8,109 nucleotides of DNA from Sporomusaceae bacterium (GTDB lineage: Bacteria > Bacillota > Negativicutes > DSM-13327). The stretch lies in NCBI GenBank assembly GCA_027492445.1, contig JAPUES010000205.1, positions 1-8,109 on the forward strand, in the 5' to 3' direction. The notes under the pieces were generated by a model. That model was not told the origin of the DNA. It worked only from the letters and a program-made list of their open reading frames with translations, and made no database searches. Shown piece after piece: positions 5,954 to 8,109 of the stretch; positions within the stretch are counted from its first letter, which is position 1, and each line of letters begins with the position of its first letter. The translations under genes were made by a program, and so were the position numbers.

Positions 5954-6511
5954 TTATGCTCTTTCTAAATAATCGCCAGTACGAGTATCAATTCTCAAAA
6001 TATCACCAGTATTGATGAATAATGGAACTTTTACCATACAGCCTGTTTCCATTTTGGCAAGTTTAGTACCGCCAGTAGCAGTATCACCACGAATGCCAGG
6101 ATCTGTTTCAATAACTTCCAGTGCAACAGCAACCGGTAAGTCAACACCAATCACATTGCCTTGGAAAAAGTTTATCGTGATTTCCATATTTTCTTTAAGG
6201 TATTTTACAGCATCACCTAACTGGGCTACTGTAAGCTCACTTTGTTCATAGCTCTCATTATCCATGAAATTATATTGACCATCATTTTCATATAAAAATT
6301 GCATTTGACGGCTATCAATACGTGCTTTGGGGAATTTTTCATTTGGGTTAAAAGTACGTTCCACCACGGCGCCGCTACGGACATTCTTCATTTTTGTACG
6401 TACAAAAGCCGCACCTTTGCCTGGTTTTACATGTTGAAAGTCCACTATTTGCCAAACGTTATTATCAATCTCAATGGTTGCACCGTTACGAAAATCACTA
6501 CATGAAATCAT
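5954..6511 (-). CDS. efp: Elongation factor P
   Basis: 185 residues, the normal length. EF-P binds between the ribosomal P and E sites and relieves stalling at consecutive prolines. The N-terminal KOW-like domain (about 1-64) holds the tip loop HVKPGKGAAFVR (27-38), with Lys32 at the position that is post-translationally modified in B. subtilis and E. coli. Two OB-fold domains follow (about 65-127 and 128-185), the last containing the family signature LAKMETGCMVKVPLFINTGD (151-170). The sequence is very close in style to B. subtilis EF-P, including FQHVKPGKGAAFVR and SYEQ. The ATG has GGAGG 7 bases upstream, starting one base after the peptidase stop codon, so the two are probably co-transcribed. 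Enzymes for Lys32 modification are not in the window. Confidence 0.98.
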   Translation of the reverse strand: MISCSDFRNGATIEIDNNVWQIVDFQHVKPGKGAAFVRTKMKNVRSGAVVERTFNPNEKFPKARIDSRQMQFLYENDGQYNFMDNESYEQSELTVAQLGDAVKYLKENMEITINFFQGNVIGVDLPVAVALEVIETDPGIRGDTATGGTKLAKMETGCMVKVPLFINTGDILRIDTRTGDYLERA

Positions 6512-6524
6512 TCTCTAACCTCCA

Positions 6525-7589
6525 CTATATTTCTATCAATTGCTTGCTACTAGCTGTTAAAATTTCACAACCATCAGCCTTAACCAAAACCGTATCTTCA
6601 ATACGTACTCCGCCCCATTCAGGCAGATAAATTCCAGGTTCTACTGTTACCACCATATTTTCCATTACTATAGTATGAGTATTGGCTGGTGAAAGTCTTG
6701 GATTTTCATGGATATTAAGACCTAACCCATGTCCTAGGCCATGACCAAAGTATTCACCAAAACCTGCATCTATAATAATTTTTCTGGCTACCGAATCTAT
6801 ATCTTTCCCAGTTTTACCTGGTGCAACAGCCTCTATGCCAGCTAATTGAGCCGCTAACACAACGTTATAAATCTCACGTTGCTTAGCAGTTGCTGGTCCA
6901 ATACATATGGTGCGCGTCATATCCGAATGATATCCTTGATACACTGCGCCAAAATCCATGGTTACAAAATCCCCAGGCTGGATTATCTTGGGCGATGCTT
7001 TACCATGGGGTAATGCGCCTCGCTTACCAGAAGCGACAATGGTATCAAATGCAGGCTTTTCTGAGCCTAATTTCCCCATATAATACTCTAATTCTAGTGC
7101 TACAGCCTGTTCACTAATCCCTGGTTTAATAAAGGATAGCAATTGGGTAAAAGCACAATCTGCAATTTCTACTGCCTTCTTGATAACTGCTACTTCGTTA
7201 CTATCTTTGACCATCCGCAGCGAATCAAGCTGAACCGGTATAAGCTGTAGAGAAGGCAGACAATCTCCTAATTTGCTATACATTTCATATGTAGTAAAGT
7301 CACTTTCAAAGCCTATGGCCGAAAGACCTAGCTCACTAGCAATATTCCCTAATAATTCATAAGGAGTGGTACTATATCGCACAACATCATAGTCCGTAGC
7401 CTCAATACCAGCTTGTTCAATATAACGAAAATCTGTTAGCAGTATATTCCTATCCTTTGCTACTAACAACATTCCTGAAGAACCGCTAAAAGAACTAAAA
7501 TAACGTCGGTTTTCAGGTTTCTCAATTAATATAGCCTCTATCTTCTGTTCTGTCATAAAATTCTGTAGGAACTTTATTCTATTTTTCAT
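6525..7589 (-). CDS. M24B-family Xaa-Pro peptidase (YqhT/PepP-like)
   Basis: 354 residues with the two-domain pita-bread layout: a creatinase-like N-terminal domain (about 4-125) and an M24 catalytic domain (about 133-350). All five dinuclear metal ligands can be placed: Asp212 and Asp223 (MDFGAVYQGYHSDMTRT), His287 in the signature HGLGHGLGLNIHE (283-295), Glu317 (VEPGIY) and Glu331 (RIEDT). Such enzymes cleave Xaa-Pro bonds at peptide N-termini. Whether this is an aminopeptidase or a dipeptidase cannot be told from sequence. No signal peptide is seen, so it is cytosolic. The ATG overlaps the end of aroQ by 11 bases with only a weak ribosome binding site (AGAG), suggesting coupling to aroQ translation. 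The B. subtilis gene in the same place is yqhT (papB). The aroQ-peptidase-efp order is conserved in many Firmicutes. Confidence 0.95.
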   Translation of the reverse strand: MKNRIKFLQNFMTEQKIEAILIEKPENRRYFSSFSGSSGMLLVAKDRNILLTDFRYIEQAGIEATDYDVVRYSTTPYELLGNIASELGLSAIGFESDFTTYEMYSKLGDCLPSLQLIPVQLDSLRMVKDSNEVAVIKKAVEIADCAFTQLLSFIKPGISEQAVALELEYYMGKLGSEKPAFDTIVASGKRGALPHGKASPKIIQPGDFVTMDFGAVYQGYHSDMTRTICIGPATAKQREIYNVVLAAQLAGIEAVAPGKTGKDIDSVARKIIIDAGFGEYFGHGLGHGLGLNIHENPRLSPANTHTIVMENMVVTVEPGIYLPEWGGVRIEDTVLVKADGCEILTASSKQLIEI

Positions 7590-8046
7590 AACAATCTCTA
7601 CTAGCGATAATATGACTAGCAGCCTCCAAGGCTAAGAGATAACTCTGTGCGCCAAAACCGCTAATCTGCCCCTGTACAACAGGCGCTATCACAGAATGAT
7701 GTCGAAACTCTTCTCGTTTATAAATATTAGATAAATGTACCTCTATCCCGGGAACTGATACAGCGGCTAAAGCATCACGAATAGCAATACTATAATGGGT
7801 AAAAGCAGCAGCATTAATAATGATACAAGCATAACATCCTTCTGCTTGTTGTATGGCATCCACAATAACGCCTTCATAATTAGACTGCAAAAAAGTTAAC
7901 TGGGCACCCATTTCCTTAGCTTTTTCTGTCATCTTATCATGAATTGCATCTAATGTAAGTTTCCCATAGATATTGGGCTCTCTTTTTCCCAATAAATTTA
8001 GATTAGGTCCATGAATAACCAAAATAGAGGATTTTTCTACTACCAC
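7579..8046 (-). CDS. aroQ: 3-dehydroquinate dehydratase, type II
   Basis: 155 residues, typical for the small dodecameric type II enzyme that converts 3-dehydroquinate to 3-dehydroshikimate in the shikimate pathway. The N-terminal HGPNLNLLGKREPNIYG (12-28) carries catalytic Arg22 and Tyr27. INAAAFTHYSIAIRDA (77-92) supplies Asn78 and His84. IEVHLSNIYKREEFRHHS (101-118) supplies His104 and Arg115. All expected active-site residues are present. The only usable start in frame after the upstream stop is GTG at 8046, with AAGG about 10 bases upstream. It is the first gene of the minus-strand unit visible here; a promoter would lie in the AT-rich 8047-8109 or beyond the window. Confidence 0.97.
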   Translation of the reverse strand: MVVEKSSILVIHGPNLNLLGKREPNIYGKLTLDAIHDKMTEKAKEMGAQLTFLQSNYEGVIVDAIQQAEGCYACIIINAAAFTHYSIAIRDALAAVSVPGIEVHLSNIYKREEFRHHSVIAPVVQGQISGFGAQSYLLALEAASHIIASRDCYEK

Positions 8047-8058
8047 TACATCACAGCC

Positions 8059-8098
8059 TTAACATAATAATTTATTAGTCTTTATATTTTAACATAAT
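8059..8098. repeat. Short direct repeat upstream of aroQ
   Basis: TTAACATAAT occurs twice, at 8059-8068 and 8089-8098, exactly 30 bases apart, in the very AT-rich region before aroQ. The spacing is close to three helical turns. It may be an operator, part of the promoter region, or chance given the composition. Twelve T residues (8098-8109) follow at the window edge. Confidence 0.3.
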
Positions 8099-8109
8099 TT
8101 TTTTTTTTT

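Noticed and set aside
1..8109. CRISPR arrays, tRNA/rRNA genes, insertion sequences or prophage genes
   Set aside because: No regularly spaced repeats, tRNA-like folds, transposase-like products or terminal repeats were seen; the coding space is fully occupied by conserved chromosomal genes.

Overview
The window is a tightly packed stretch of a low-to-moderate GC chromosome in which every gene lies on the minus strand, so transcription runs from high to low coordinates. A complete spoIIIA cluster (spoIIIAA to spoIIIAH) marks the host as an endospore-forming member of the Firmicutes (Bacillota). The gene order aroQ, M24 peptidase, efp, small gene, spoIIIAA-AH matches the arrangement known from Bacillus subtilis (yqhS-yqhT-efp-yqhV-spoIIIA). 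The small gene here is a zinc-ribbon protein of the kind found in clostridia and relatives, not a YqhV. An anaerobic clostridial or Negativicutes host (Pelosinus/Sporomusa-like) is my best guess, but nothing in the window proves the class.

Layout in transcription order: (1) 8046-5954 is a housekeeping unit of aroQ (type II 3-dehydroquinate dehydratase), an M24B Xaa-Pro peptidase and efp (elongation factor P). It closes with a strong rho-independent terminator at 5947-5903. (2) 5777-5331 is a single-gene unit for an acidic zinc-ribbon protein with a possible sigma-A-type promoter and its own terminator at 5305-5278. (3) 5208-120 is the eight-gene spoIIIA operon. It is preceded by a good sigma-E-like promoter whose -35 element lies inside the preceding terminator, and it ends with a terminator-like hairpin at 97-71. 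(4) Positions 1-75 are non-coding and contain a long imperfect hairpin of unknown role.

The SpoIIIA proteins act together in the mother cell during engulfment. SpoIIIAA is the cytosolic ATPase. SpoIIIAB to AE are membrane components related to type II, III and flagellar secretion parts. SpoIIIAF, AG and AH carry ring-building domains that form the channel toward the forespore, where SpoIIIAH meets SpoIIQ in B. subtilis. The genes are separated by 0 to 46 bases, most with a Shine-Dalgarno sequence at or next to the previous stop codon, which suggests one coupled transcript.

The content is a well-known, conserved region. I see no new defence, mobile or biosynthetic system. The items most worth a second look are the promoter-in-terminator arrangement, the zinc-ribbon gene in the slot between efp and spoIIIA, and the hairpin after spoIIIAH.
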